Shown in pieces: positions 26,441-34,305 of a stretch of DNA of 64,000 nucleotides (positions within the stretch are counted from its first letter, which is position 1; each line of letters opens with the position of its first letter). The stretch spans positions 4,588,001 to 4,652,000 of the forward strand of contig OZ245934.1 of NCBI GenBank assembly GCA_965230005.1, read 5' to 3'. Below the pieces are notes generated by a model. The model was not told the origin of the DNA. It saw only the letters and a program-made list of their open reading frames with translations, and searched no databases. The DNA is from SZUA-309 sp965230005. GTDB lineage: Bacteria; Pseudomonadota; Gammaproteobacteria; Pseudomonadales; Azotimanducaceae. A program made the position numbers and the translations under genes.

Positions 26441-27495
26441 GAGGCAGGGCGGCTCTGATCGGGCTCTTGAGCCTTTGCCTTGCGGCCTCGGTGCCGGTCT
26501 GGGCGGAAACCGTGGTTGCCCCGGAAGAACATCAACGCGGCGAAGATCAGACCTACCTCACCTATCCGGAGTGGTTCCTGGTGTTCAGCCCCGCTGAGTA
26601 CGCCCGGTTCCTGGCCCGCGAGCCTGCCTCTGAGTTTCCCTACTTCGGCCACGTCGGTCAGTTCTGGGATGCCTATGGTGCGATGACGGGCGCCATGGAA
26701 GATCGCTACCCCTTTAACTTCGGCTATCACGTGATGGTCATGGTGATCGGGACGAGCACAACGGTGGAATACGCCCTGAAGGCCGGCTACGAAGCCGTGT
26801 TCGGGCGTTGGTTCGAGGGGGCGGAAGGAGCGAAAGGCGCGAAAGGTGCGGAGACTCCGGAGGATGAGTTTGCCGCGTACATTGCCCAGGACTACGTCGA
26901 CTTCATCCTGCAGACCCCCTGGTACGAATACGATTTCTTCGGCGCGCTGAACACGTTATGGACGGAAGTGCCGCTCACGGGACCGAGTCTGGCCCGGAAG
27001 TGGGAGCGACGCTACGCGCTCACCACCGAATATCTGGTGAAGGGCGGTTACGCGATCCTCATCAAGGCAGGCACGCAGGCGGGTTACGAAGCGCCGATCC
27101 CGTTGACGACCGTGCTGCTCGATCATCTGCCATCGCTCCTTGCCGAGCCTGGCGAACCACCGCTCGAAGTGGAGCTCTTAAAGCGCATGGACGATGGACG
27201 GGTACTCGTGACGCTGCCGCGCTACGACGCCTTCAAGGACAACGCCAGTGCGCTGGCCCGTGCTGGGGCCGAATTCGAAGAAATCGCCGGTAACCGCGGT
27301 GTGATCATCACGAGTGTCGTCTCGGAAGACTCGCTCAATCTGGCGGTGCCGCATGTGGTGCTGCTCGAACAGGAGATCCTCACGGAGTCACCCAGGCGGC
27401 GCTATGTGGTTCAGACGCAGGTGGCGGATCTGGCTGGATTGCTCCGCAGCGTCCACTCGCAAGGCGTGATGCTGGAGCATGTTTACGATTTCTAG
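26437..27495 (+). CDS. Exported protein of unknown function coupled to the FAD-oxidase fusion
   Basis: A 352-residue protein with a signal peptide (ALIGLLSLCLAASVPVWA, cleavage before ETV). I do not recognise the family. Aromatic-rich blocks such as YLTYPEWFLVFSPAEYARFL and FPYFGHVGQFWDAYGAM are followed by a hydrophobic stretch (NFGYHVMVMVIGTSTTVEYA) that could be a membrane segment, and by an EGAKGAKGAE low-complexity insert. Its ATG overlaps the stop of the upstream FAD-oxidase/methyltransferase gene (ATGA), so the two are translationally coupled and probably act in one process. Its last codons overlap the stop of the convergent uracil-DNA glycosylase-like gene. Confidence 0.75.
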   Translation: MRGRAALIGLLSLCLAASVPVWAETVVAPEEHQRGEDQTYLTYPEWFLVFSPAEYARFLAREPASEFPYFGHVGQFWDAYGAMTGAMEDRYPFNFGYHVMVMVIGTSTTVEYALKAGYEAVFGRWFEGAEGAKGAKGAETPEDEFAAYIAQDYVDFILQTPWYEYDFFGALNTLWTEVPLTGPSLARKWERRYALTTEYLVKGGYAILIKAGTQAGYEAPIPLTTVLLDHLPSLLAEPGEPPLEVELLKRMDDGRVLVTLPRYDAFKDNASALARAGAEFEEIAGNRGVIITSVVSEDSLNLAVPHVVLLEQEILTESPRRRYVVQTQVADLAGLLRSVHSQGVMLEHVYDF

Positions 27496-28070
27496 GCGGT
27501 GAGCCGGGCAACGCTCTGCTGCAGCTTCGGCAGAACGTCTTCAGTAAACCACGGGTTCTGCTTCAGCCAGCGGTTGTTCCGCGGACTCGGATGCGGCATG
27601 GGCAACACGTCAGGCCAGTAGCTTTCCCAGGCGCTTACGGTTTCCGTGAGCGTTCGCTTCTGCCGCTCGCCGAGATGCCAATCCATGGCGTACTGGCCGA
27701 TGATCAGCGTGAGCTGAAGCTCAGGCAGCAGCTTGAGCAGCTGATCCCGCCATTGCTCGGCACAGACCGGCGGAGGCGAGAGGTCGCCACTCTTACCTGT
27801 GCCCGGGAAGCAGAACGCCATCGGTAACACCGCGATCAGTTTGTCGTCGTAGAACTGATCCTTTGATACACCCATCCATTCTCGAAGGCGGTTGCCCGAG
27901 GCGTCGTCAAAGGGGATGCCCTTTTCATGGGTCTTTCTTCCGGGGGCTTGTCCGGCGATCAGGATTTTCGCTTCCGGATTGAGTTGTAAGATTGGCCGAG
28001 GTCCGAGAGGCAGGTTCTGACAGGTCGAACAGGCTCGGACCGATTTTAGTACACGCTTGAACTCGCTCAT
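27492..28070 (-). CDS. Uracil-DNA glycosylase-superfamily protein
   Basis: A 192-residue member of the UDG-like superfamily: KILIAGQAPGRKTHEKGIPFDDASGNRLREWMG matches motif 1 (GxxPG then the aromatic/F-DDxSG segment), LTLIIGQYAMDWHLG the central strand, and LPMPHPSPRNNRW the C-terminal HPSPRN motif. This small single-domain family is annotated as uracil-DNA glycosylase-like, but enzyme activity on uracil is not certain. The N-terminal CSTCQNLPLGPRP has cysteines reminiscent of the Fe-S ligands of type 4/5 enzymes, but a complete four-cysteine set is not seen. Monocistronic. Confidence 0.85.
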   Translation of the reverse strand: MSEFKRVLKSVRACSTCQNLPLGPRPILQLNPEAKILIAGQAPGRKTHEKGIPFDDASGNRLREWMGVSKDQFYDDKLIAVLPMAFCFPGTGKSGDLSPPPVCAEQWRDQLLKLLPELQLTLIIGQYAMDWHLGERQKRTLTETVSAWESYWPDVLPMPHPSPRNNRWLKQNPWFTEDVLPKLQQSVARLTA

Positions 28071-28245
28071 TGAGTGCAGGCTAGCAGATCTGGCGTGGGG
28101 TGATTATCTGTCCCTAGCAGCAGTGCCGGCCTGAACAGCGTTGCCAATCGGGCAAGTGAGCGCGCATCAGCTCTGGCGTTTGTCGCATAGCGAGGGTAGC
28201 GATAGGCCGACTGCGGCGCCGGCTTTCTGCAAGCACTCTTCTTCG

Positions 28246-29073
28246 ATGCGTACGCTCGGCGATGCCATGGATGCCTATCAGGCGTCGACACGATTCCAGC
28301 GCCTGGCGCCGAGCACGCAGGTTGACTACCAACGAGCGATGGAGCGGTTGCGTAAAGTCTTCGGTCCGCTGTCGCCAGAGCAGTGGCGACCGGCGGCAGG
28401 CTACGCCTATCTCGAGTCCCAGGATGGCCTGGTCCAGGCCAATCGTGATCTCAGCGTGTTATCGAACGTCATGCAGCTCTGCGTGCGCGCCGGTGTGGTC
28501 GATCGAAACCTCGTCCGCGAAGTCGAGAAGCATCGCGAACGCGCTCGAGAGCGCTACGTCACCGATGCCGAACTTGCCGCTTTTCTGGTCCACTGCAATC
28601 CGAAGCTCAAGGCCTGGGTGGGCCTGAAGATGCTCACGGGCCTGCGTCAGGGACAGATGCGCGAGCTCCTGGTGGCAGACTGGCGAGAGGGCAGGTTATG
28701 GGGACCGAAGGCGAAAGGGGGACGATCGCTTGTCTTCAGCGGAGAAGGGCTCGCCGCGGCAGTTGCCGATGTATTGCGGACCCACCATGGCGCCGGCATT
28801 CGCTCCCGCTACCTGTTCTGCACACGCAGCGGCACCCAGTACACGGCGGACGGCTTCCGAGCCATCTGGCAGCGGGCCATGCGCAAACACGTTGATGGCG
28901 GTGGGGAGCGTTTTACGGAGCACGACCTGCGGGCCAAAGTAGCGAGTGATAGTGAAACGCTCGATCTTGCCCAGGCTCGCATGGGGCATCAGACGCCGAA
29001 TACGACGAGTCGGGTTTATCGGCGTGGGCCGTTGGTGGTGGAGGTTCTGCCGCGGAAGAAATCGCTACGTTAG
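28246..29073 (+). CDS. Tyrosine recombinase / phage-type integrase
   Basis: A 275-residue site-specific recombinase. A SAM-like N-terminal core-binding domain (TLGDAMDAYQASTRFQRLAPSTQVDYQRAMERL, in part) is followed by the catalytic domain with the box I arginine in LTGLRQGQMREL, the HxLR motif in TEHDLRAK, GHQ in ARMGHQTPNTTSR, and the nucleophilic tyrosine in VYRRG. The frame is open from 28141; the ATG at 28246 (MRTLGDAMDAY) starts the domain. It lies beside two toxin-antitoxin modules and 2 kb before a tRNA-Asn, an integration-prone neighbourhood. It is on the 5' side of the tRNA, so it need not belong to the island that follows the tRNA. Confidence 0.88.
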   Translation: MRTLGDAMDAYQASTRFQRLAPSTQVDYQRAMERLRKVFGPLSPEQWRPAAGYAYLESQDGLVQANRDLSVLSNVMQLCVRAGVVDRNLVREVEKHRERARERYVTDAELAAFLVHCNPKLKAWVGLKMLTGLRQGQMRELLVADWREGRLWGPKAKGGRSLVFSGEGLAAAVADVLRTHHGAGIRSRYLFCTRSGTQYTADGFRAIWQRAMRKHVDGGGERFTEHDLRAKVASDSETLDLAQARMGHQTPNTTSRVYRRGPLVVEVLPRKKSLR

Positions 29074-29567
29074 CGGAACAGCGCGGCAACGTCTTTCATG
29101 CGAACCATCAGCTTCAATGGATCCGCTTTGAAGTACGGCTTGAATCCGAAGTTCTCGTAGATGCCCGCAACGTCTTCGGTTAGCGCATCGACGAGGACAC
29201 CAACCACGCCAACCTTACTTGCCGTAGCAAGGCTCGTCAGGAGGGCGTGCTTGATGAGGCCCTTAGCGATGCCCTGGCCCTGATAATTTCTGTCTACAGC
29301 CAGCTGGCCCAGAAGCAGGACGGGAATTGGATCGGGCATGCCGTGTGATCGTTTAACCGACCGCCTTGCAACGCCACTCGCGCTGAGTGAGTAGAATCCG
29401 ATGACCTGCCGATCACCTTCCGCAGCTACAACATAAGTTGTCGATACCCCAAGGTTTTGGTTATCGATTGCACGTGTCTTCAGCCAGTTGTCGGTCGCAG
29501 GTTCCCCTGAATCGAACGGATCGAGTTCATGCTCAAGGGATAGGATTTGCGGCCTTGTTATTCCCAA
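29070..29567 (-). CDS. GNAT acetyltransferase toxin (TacT-like)
   Basis: A 165-residue GNAT-fold protein. The acetyl-CoA loop is VDRNYQGQGIAKGLI, and the C-terminal IYENFGFKPY carries the catalytic tyrosine region. With an upstream DUF1778 antitoxin this is the TacT/AtaT class of toxins, which acetylate aminoacyl-tRNA and stop translation. The frame starts with TTG at 29567, overlapping the last codons of the antitoxin gene (whose TAA is at 29558-29560), so expression is probably coupled to and weaker than that of the antitoxin. The C-terminus overlaps the end of the recombinase gene by a few bases (convergent). Confidence 0.9.
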   Translation of the reverse strand: MGITRPQILSLEHELDPFDSGEPATDNWLKTRAIDNQNLGVSTTYVVAAEGDRQVIGFYSLSASGVARRSVKRSHGMPDPIPVLLLGQLAVDRNYQGQGIAKGLIKHALLTSLATASKVGVVGVLVDALTEDVAGIYENFGFKPYFKADPLKLMVRMKDVAALFR

Positions 29568-29818
29568 GGGGCTTTCGTGGTCAGTATCGACTTCAGGCGG
29601 TCATTGGGGGCTGCAGGTGCGTTCAGGGCGGCGACGAAGGCGTCGTACAACTCATCATCCATGTGGATGATCGGGGACTCCGAAAGCGCCGCGATCGCCT
29701 CACGGTAGCTGCTCTCGATGAGAAATTCAGACCGGTTCTGCCCACGCGCGGCAGCGCCTCTATCAATAATCGATAGCCGATCCTCTGGGACCCTGAGGCT
29801 GATTGCTCGTGCAGGCAT
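29558..29818 (-). CDS. DUF1778 ribbon-helix-helix antitoxin (TacA-like)
   Basis: An 86-residue antitoxin: the N-terminal ARAISLRVPEDRLSIIDRGAAARGQNRSEFLIESS is the RHH DNA-binding motif of DUF1778, and the C-terminal half (IIHMDDELYDAFVAALNAP) is the toxin-neutralising tail. I use the ATG at 29818 (MPARAISLRV), preceded by GGAG at the right distance; the frame is open 39 bases further. It overlaps the toxin gene, the usual antitoxin-first order. A palindrome TGTATATACA about 46 bp upstream is a candidate autoregulatory operator. Confidence 0.9.
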   Translation of the reverse strand: MPARAISLRVPEDRLSIIDRGAAARGQNRSEFLIESSYREAIAALSESPIIHMDDELYDAFVAALNAPAAPNDRLKSILTTKAPWE

Positions 29819-29863
29819 CCTGGTTTCTCCGAGGTTTCCTTTTACAAGAGGCAGCATAGCCTA

Positions 29864-29873
29864 TGTATATACA
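29864..29873. promoter_or_regulatory. Palindrome between the two toxin-antitoxin modules
   Basis: The perfect palindrome TGTATATACA sits in the 190-bp intergenic region between the divergent antitoxin genes. Its place just upstream of the DUF1778 antitoxin start fits an RHH operator. There is no direct evidence for binding. Confidence 0.4.
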
Positions 29874-30011
29874 ATTGCAATACGAATTCTGATTTGGCCA
29901 AACGGTGTTGAGAGGACTGCAGTTTCCAGTCCGTCGGCTCGAAGCCGGAATCGGATTTTGCTGCAGCCTTTGCACTACGATAGTGGTCTCGTTTGTAGGC
30001 CAATGCTGCTC

Positions 30012-30299
30012 ATGAAATTTGTCACCGTCCGCGACCTCCGCGGCAAAACCTCCGAACTCTGGAAGGACCTCGAGCAGGAGCGGGAGCTGGTGGTCACCAA
30101 CAACGGCAAACCGATTGCCATACTGAGTGCCACGGATGAAGGGTCTTTCGAGGAATGCCTTTGGACACTGCGACGCAGTCGCGCAAGCGATGCGCTGGCC
30201 AGACTGCAACGGGATGCTGCTGAACGCGGACTGCGTGAGACGAATCCCGAGCAAATTGACACTGAAATCCAGCAGTCGCGTCGGAAGAGTTCCAGTTGA
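30012..30299 (+). CDS. Phd/YefM-family antitoxin
   Basis: A 95-residue antitoxin starting MKFVTVRDLRGKTSELWKDL; the following EQERELVVTNNGKPIAIL is the Phd/YefM fold signature. The C-terminal half is helical and charged, as expected for the toxin-binding tail. An alternative ATG lies 9 bases upstream (30003) in the same frame. The stop TGA overlaps the TTG start of the PIN-domain toxin, so the pair is translationally coupled. The upstream intergenic region is shared with the divergent DUF1778 module. Confidence 0.9.
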   Translation: MKFVTVRDLRGKTSELWKDLEQERELVVTNNGKPIAILSATDEGSFEECLWTLRRSRASDALARLQRDAAERGLRETNPEQIDTEIQQSRRKSSS

Positions 30300-30706
30300 A
30301 GATTGTGCTCGACACCAATGTTCTGGTGTCTGGGGTTCTTTCACCAAATGGTCCGCCCGCAGCGGTCCTGCGTGCCTTGCTCACCGAGCACGTCACGCTT
30401 TGCTTCGATGAGAGAATCGTCTCGGAGTATCGGGATGTGCTGACGCAAGCCCAGGCCGCCTTCGACCGGGAGCTCGTCGAAGATTTGATAGGTTTTCTCG
30501 AGTCAGCCGGATCGCCGACACTCGCCGCTCCTCGCGTCGTCGACCTGCCCGAACCATGGGATCAGATGTTCATCGAAGTCGCTCTTTCCAGTGGAGCCGA
30601 CTTCCTGGTTACCGGGAATATCGAACACTTTCCTGAAGAAGGCCGAGCAGGGGTGAGGGTGGTGTCACCGCGTGAGTTCCTGGATGTGCTGATTGGGGGT
30701 AGCTGA
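30296..30706 (+). CDS. PIN-domain ribonuclease toxin (VapC-like, PIN_3 group)
   Basis: A 136-residue PIN-domain protein: KIVLDTNVLVSGVLS supplies the first catalytic aspartate, CFDERIVSEYRDVL the second acidic group and SGADFLVTGNIEHFPE the last acids, all in the order of the COG1569-type PIN toxins. It would cleave RNA unless held by the Phd-type antitoxin encoded just upstream. The start codon is TTG, within a TTGA overlap with the antitoxin stop. Both toxins of this locus use TTG starts. Confidence 0.88.
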   Translation: MKIVLDTNVLVSGVLSPNGPPAAVLRALLTEHVTLCFDERIVSEYRDVLTQAQAAFDRELVEDLIGFLESAGSPTLAAPRVVDLPEPWDQMFIEVALSSGADFLVTGNIEHFPEEGRAGVRVVSPREFLDVLIGGS

Positions 30707-31086
30707 GGGACTATGTCTGTTCGGCCTGAAATTCAATGAAGCATTCCGACCCAGCCTAAACGTACCGGTTCGAAGATGCTCTTAAGGGCGCCCTAAGTGG
30801 GTTAAGACGCTCTTAAGAGCAGCTATAACTTCGCACCTCATCGGCCGCGAAGAAGGTCGCTGCGCGAACGCTCTTAATCTGCTAAGCCGATACGATCTTG
30901 GATTCGGCGGCAAAGGTGGGACGGCCAGGAGCCTGGATGCGCCAAAGGCCCGTGGAACGTGGCTTGTGGGCCGGTTGAATTTGTCCGACCCGGCAGTACA
31001 CTACGCCCCCTGCTTCGGGCCTCGCTCGAAACAGTTCGTCTGGCAGGCCCCCGGACGCATTCGGCACCAAGCCGGATGAAACCCCT
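30707..31086. other. Gene-free region before tRNA-Asn with inverted repeats
   Basis: About 380 bases without a convincing gene. The octamer GCTCTTAA occurs three times (30778, 30809, 30870). The second is part of the perfect palindrome GCTCTTAAGAGC (30809-30820) and the first leads into a hairpin-forming CTTAAGGGCGCCCTAAG (30780-30796). These may be terminators of the PIN-toxin transcript, protein-binding sites or recombination-site arms. The tRNA promoter should lie in the last 80 bases. Confidence 0.5.
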
Positions 31087-31162
31087 TCCGCCTTAGCTCA
31101 GTTGGTAGAGCAGCTGACTGTTAATCAGCGGGTCGCTGGTTCGAGCCCAGCAGGCGGAGCCA
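31087..31162 (+). tRNA. tRNA-Asn (anticodon GTT)
   Basis: A complete 76-base cloverleaf with encoded CCA. The acceptor stem pairs TCCGCCT with AGGCGGA; the D arm is GCTCAGTTGGTAGAGC; the anticodon loop is CTGTTAA with anticodon GTT; the T arm contains GGTTCGAGCCC in the expected form. The AT-richer operon at 31.4 kb begins just beyond its 3' end, making the tRNA 3' part a likely integration site. I could not find a second copy of the tRNA 3' end downstream by eye. Confidence 0.96.
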
Positions 31163-31171
31163 TCTATCATG

Positions 31172-31194
31172 CTGAAAACAACGGATGTTTTCAG
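31172..31194 (+). terminator. Hairpin after tRNA-Asn
   Basis: A perfect 9-bp stem, CTGAAAACA paired with TGTTTTCAG around the loop ACGGA, starts 10 bases after the tRNA CCA end. There is no long T tract, so it may act as a processing or pausing hairpin rather than a strong intrinsic terminator. Confidence 0.5.
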
Positions 31195-31388
31195 TGTACG
31201 AGCCCTTGCGTAGTCGAACTCAGTGGTTTTGCACAGGGAGTTCGTTACCGATCGACGTGAAAGCCATTCTTAGGATTCTCGCCTCGCAGGAATTCCTAGA
31301 ACTGGAAATGCCGCGTTTCGTAGTTCGACTAAGCATCATTGTGATGTGAATCAGCCCATAGGACTATTCAAGTGGGCATACTTGTTTG

Positions 31389-31409
31389 TTGACTAGAGGC
31401 TATTGTCAA
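31389..31409 (+). promoter_or_regulatory. Inverted repeat just upstream of the island operon
   Basis: TTGAC and GTCAA form a 5-bp inverted repeat with an 11-base spacer, 12 bases before the chosen start of the first ParB-like gene. A CATCA-TTG-TGATG repeat lies 50 bases further upstream (31334-31346). One or both could be an operator for the operon. The arms are short and chance occurrence is possible. Confidence 0.3.
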
Positions 31410-31421
31410 GCGAAGGGCAGT

Positions 31422-32426
31422 ATGGGCGTTAGCTATAGAGAACTGGATATCTATTCCGTTGATTACGACATCACCAATCCACGAGTTGCTCATCTCTTTG
31501 AGACGGTGGATAACCCGACGCCTGACGAGATGGCAAGGGCTCTCAGGGACGAGTCTTCAGAATCGCTGAGACGCTCGATTAAGCGGTGCGGGAAGATAGA
31601 AAATCCTATCAAAGTTGTTGAAGTTTCCCCCGGACGTTACAGGGTTTTCGAGGGGAACACTCGACTCTCCATCTATCGAAAGTTCCATGAATCGGGCGAG
31701 CCAGGAACCTGGGAATCTATTCCTGTTGTCATACATCGAGACATCGATGAAGCGACGATGGACCAGATCCGCATACAGGATCATTTAGTCGGTCCGCAGC
31801 CATGGTCGGCATATGCGAAAGCGAAGTACCTTCATGACCTGGTCTATGTTAAAGGCATGATGCCGAATGAGATCGCCGATCTTTGTGGGATATCACAGAA
31901 GTCGATAATGGATTCTATAGGTACCTTCGTCTTCATGAACAAAGACTATCGGGAGATAGTGGAGAATGAGGAAATTGACGGTCCGAATCCTGATCCGATT
32001 TTCAATCAAAAACAGTACACCGCTTTTGAAACCTTCGTCTCTCGAACAGCCATACAGGACGCAGTCTACGAAGCTGGGTACACAGACCGAGACTTTAGTC
32101 AGTGGATCGCGGGGGGACTGTTTACGCGAAATGAGCACGTCAGGGATATCGGTCAAATTCTAGAAAAGCCTGAGGCCAAGAAGGCATTTCTGAAGTATGG
32201 AACCCAAGAAGCCAAAAAGCTTCTAGACACTCCGGAGCTAACCAAACAACTTCGCGAAGCCACCCTAGTAGCCTTGTGTGCGGCTATTTGCGAGAAGATC
32301 CCGACAGTCCCAAACGCAGAGATCCAGTCGATTATCGGCGAGCCAAGTAACCTCATGCGTCTCAGAGACGCTCAGATAGAGTTAGGTTCTTTCGTCAATA
32401 CCTATAAACCAGAAGAGGCTGATTAG
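31422..32426 (+). CDS. ParB/Srx-fold protein, first gene of the island operon
   Basis: A 334-residue protein with an N-terminal ParB/sulfiredoxin-like domain: IENPIKVVEVSPGRYRVFEGNTRLSIYRKF is the ParB box II region in its EGNxRL variant. A helical region with a helix-turn-helix-like segment follows (GMMPNEIADLCGISQKSIMDSI), then about 150 residues without a known motif. ParB-fold domains bind CTP or ATP and recur in DNA-modification and partition systems. The gene resembles the fourth gene of the operon in architecture, including the shared phrase GPQPW/GKTPW before the HTH, so the two look like paralogues. I prefer the ATG at 31422 over the TTG at 31386. The PD-(D/E)XK gene starts 2 bases after its stop. 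Confidence 0.82.
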   Translation: MGVSYRELDIYSVDYDITNPRVAHLFETVDNPTPDEMARALRDESSESLRRSIKRCGKIENPIKVVEVSPGRYRVFEGNTRLSIYRKFHESGEPGTWESIPVVIHRDIDEATMDQIRIQDHLVGPQPWSAYAKAKYLHDLVYVKGMMPNEIADLCGISQKSIMDSIGTFVFMNKDYREIVENEEIDGPNPDPIFNQKQYTAFETFVSRTAIQDAVYEAGYTDRDFSQWIAGGLFTRNEHVRDIGQILEKPEAKKAFLKYGTQEAKKLLDTPELTKQLREATLVALCAAICEKIPTVPNAEIQSIIGEPSNLMRLRDAQIELGSFVNTYKPEEAD

Positions 32427-32428
32427 GT

Positions 32429-32818
32429 GTGCAGCTTACGCATACAGAGTTGGTTTGTGTCTTACTTCGCTGGTTGGAAGAGAACTGTGAGCTAGACAGT
32501 TCGCTGCTATTCGTTGACGACGCAGGCTTCCAGGCAGAACAGTCACCGGCGATCGGGTCGTCCGTACCCGACGTATACGTCAAGTGGTTTGTCCCAGATC
32601 GAGAAATCATCTGTGAAGCGAAAACAGAGGACGATCTGTTCACACGCAGAAGTGCCAAGCAACTCAACGACTACATTCAATACATTAAGCATAGACCTAG
32701 AGCGACTCTGATTCTGTGTACCGAAGCCGGCGCGGAAGGAGCCGCGAAGAAGGTAGTGTTTCCGATACTGGACAGGCACGGTGTGTTACCCGAGAAAGTA
32801 ATCTACGTATGTCCGTGA
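32429..32818 (+). CDS. Small PD-(D/E)XK nuclease-like protein
   Basis: A 129-residue protein with a compact restriction-endonuclease fold signature: VPDVYVKWFV gives the motif II aspartate (D48), IICEAKTEDDL gives E63-A-K65, and QLNDYIQYIK is the downstream helix glutamine/tyrosine pattern seen in Holliday-resolvase and VRR-like nucleases. No DNA-binding domain is attached, so it probably acts with the SNF2 helicase, whose gene it overlaps by 10 bp. GTG start. A pairing of a single-domain nuclease with a SNF2 translocase is common in defence loci; the activity here is inferred from motifs only. Confidence 0.72.
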   Translation: MQLTHTELVCVLLRWLEENCELDSSLLFVDDAGFQAEQSPAIGSSVPDVYVKWFVPDREIICEAKTEDDLFTRRSAKQLNDYIQYIKHRPRATLILCTEAGAEGAAKKVVFPILDRHGVLPEKVIYVCP

Positions 32819-34305
32819 GATCAAAGCCAGGGTACCTGAGCGCCAAGTTTGATGCGCTGCCATATCAGCTAGAAGCGTTCGATGCTGTCAAAGACCTTGA
32901 GTACGCAGCGATATTCCATGAGCAGGGATTAGGCAAAACCAAGATCGCAATTGACATAGTGTTGTACTGGCTTGCTTCAGAACATGTCGATTGTTCCCTC
33001 ATAGTCACGAAAAAGGGTTTAGTGGAGAACTGGCGAAGGGAGCTGGCGCGACACACTCACGTTACACCGCTTGTGTTGAGTGAACGGTCGTTTCGTAGTC
33101 TTAGCTCGGTTATTGGAAATGTTCTCGTATATGTCACCCACTATGAACTACTTAAAAGTGATGCCGAGCTAATTGACCTCTTAGTTAGATCGAAAAAGGT
33201 CGGAATAGTGCTCGATGAGGCGCAGAAAATAAAGAATCCCAGCGCTGCGCTAAGTCAGATCTACCATCGTTTTTCTAACTCGTTTGTTAGAAGAATGATT
33301 CTCACAGGGACTCCCATTGCTAATAGACCGTACGACATCTGGTCTCAAATATTCTTCTTAGACCAAGGCGATAGTCTTGGATGCGATTTCGCACAGTTTA
33401 AGTCAGAGCTCGATATACCGAAGGTGAAGGATTCGGATAATCTGACAGAGCGAGAAGAAGAAGCTATCTCCAACTTCGAGAGCCAGCTCACAAACGTCTT
33501 CTCAAAAATAGATGGCTTTACTGTTCGTGAAACCAAGAGTAGTGCCGGGATCAAGCTTCCAAACAAAGAGTTCGAAGTCATAGTGGCAGATTGGGAGCCT
33601 GAACAAAGGATCATCTATGAGCAGGTCAGAGACGAGTTGCGCATCGAAGTGCTCCGGGACTCTACGCTACAAGAAGACGTTTCCGAGAGTTTGCTTAAGA
33701 GGTTGTTGAGGTTGGTTCAGATTTCTTCCAACCCGCAGATAGTTGATCAGAGATACAACCACGTACCGGGCAAAGCGAACACGTTAGATCGGCTGATCGC
33801 CAAGATAGTCGATTCCGGAGAGAAAGTAATTGTCTGGACAGCATTTACTGAGAATGTGGATTGGATCGCGAGCCGGTATAGCCATTATGGATCTGTGAAG
33901 GTGCACGGGAAGATGGACTACCACGCTCGCAATAGGTCGATAAGTCTGTTCTTGGACGATCCTGAAGTCTTCGTTTTCGTAGCGACGCCAGGTGCTGCGA
34001 AGGAGGGGTTAACACTCACTGTGGCGAACCATGTCGTATTTTTCGATCGATCCTTCAGTTTGGATGACTATCTTCAGGCTCAAGATCGTATACACCGGAT
34101 TTCCCAGAAAAGAACTTGCTACGTCTACAACGTTGTGCTGCCGGACTCGATTGACGAATGGGTGGACTCACTACTTGTGTCGAAAGGGGCCGCTGCTTCG
34201 CTTGCCCAGCGGGATATAGATGTTGAGGAGTATCAGTCGCTGGTTACGTACGACCAGCATCAACTCCTTAGGAACGTTCTGAACATAGATGAGGAGCCGA
34301 ACTAG
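32809..34305 (+). CDS. SNF2-family helicase / DNA translocase
   Basis: A 498-residue SF2 ATPase with little beyond the core: Q-motif region ALPYQLEAFD, Walker A HEQGLGKTK (residues 40-45), Walker B LDEAQKIKN (DEAQ at 136-139), motif III LTGTPIANR, motif V TPGAAKEGLTLT and motif VI QAQDRIHRISQ. Such bare SNF2 enzymes move along double-stranded DNA without unwinding it and supply the motor in several defence and DNA-modification systems (for example DpdE, DISARM). The start at 32809 overlaps the nuclease gene; the frame also extends upstream within that gene. Its TAG stop overlaps the GTG start of the next gene (TAGTG). Confidence 0.93.
   Translation: MSVRSKPGYLSAKFDALPYQLEAFDAVKDLEYAAIFHEQGLGKTKIAIDIVLYWLASEHVDCSLIVTKKGLVENWRRELARHTHVTPLVLSERSFRSLSSVIGNVLVYVTHYELLKSDAELIDLLVRSKKVGIVLDEAQKIKNPSAALSQIYHRFSNSFVRRMILTGTPIANRPYDIWSQIFFLDQGDSLGCDFAQFKSELDIPKVKDSDNLTEREEEAISNFESQLTNVFSKIDGFTVRETKSSAGIKLPNKEFEVIVADWEPEQRIIYEQVRDELRIEVLRDSTLQEDVSESLLKRLLRLVQISSNPQIVDQRYNHVPGKANTLDRLIAKIVDSGEKVIVWTAFTENVDWIASRYSHYGSVKVHGKMDYHARNRSISLFLDDPEVFVFVATPGAAKEGLTLTVANHVVFFDRSFSLDDYLQAQDRIHRISQKRTCYVYNVVLPDSIDEWVDSLLVSKGAAASLAQRDIDVEEYQSLVTYDQHQLLRNVLNIDEEPN

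Noticed and set aside
28246..29073. Recombinase as the integrase of the island at 31.4-40.3 kb
   Set aside because: It lies on the 5' side of the tRNA, separated by two TA modules, and no repeat of the tRNA 3' end was found to define an element containing both.
30882..31070. 62-codon minus-strand frame before tRNA-Asn
   Set aside because: No ribosome site, no motif, and it would lie over the expected tRNA promoter.
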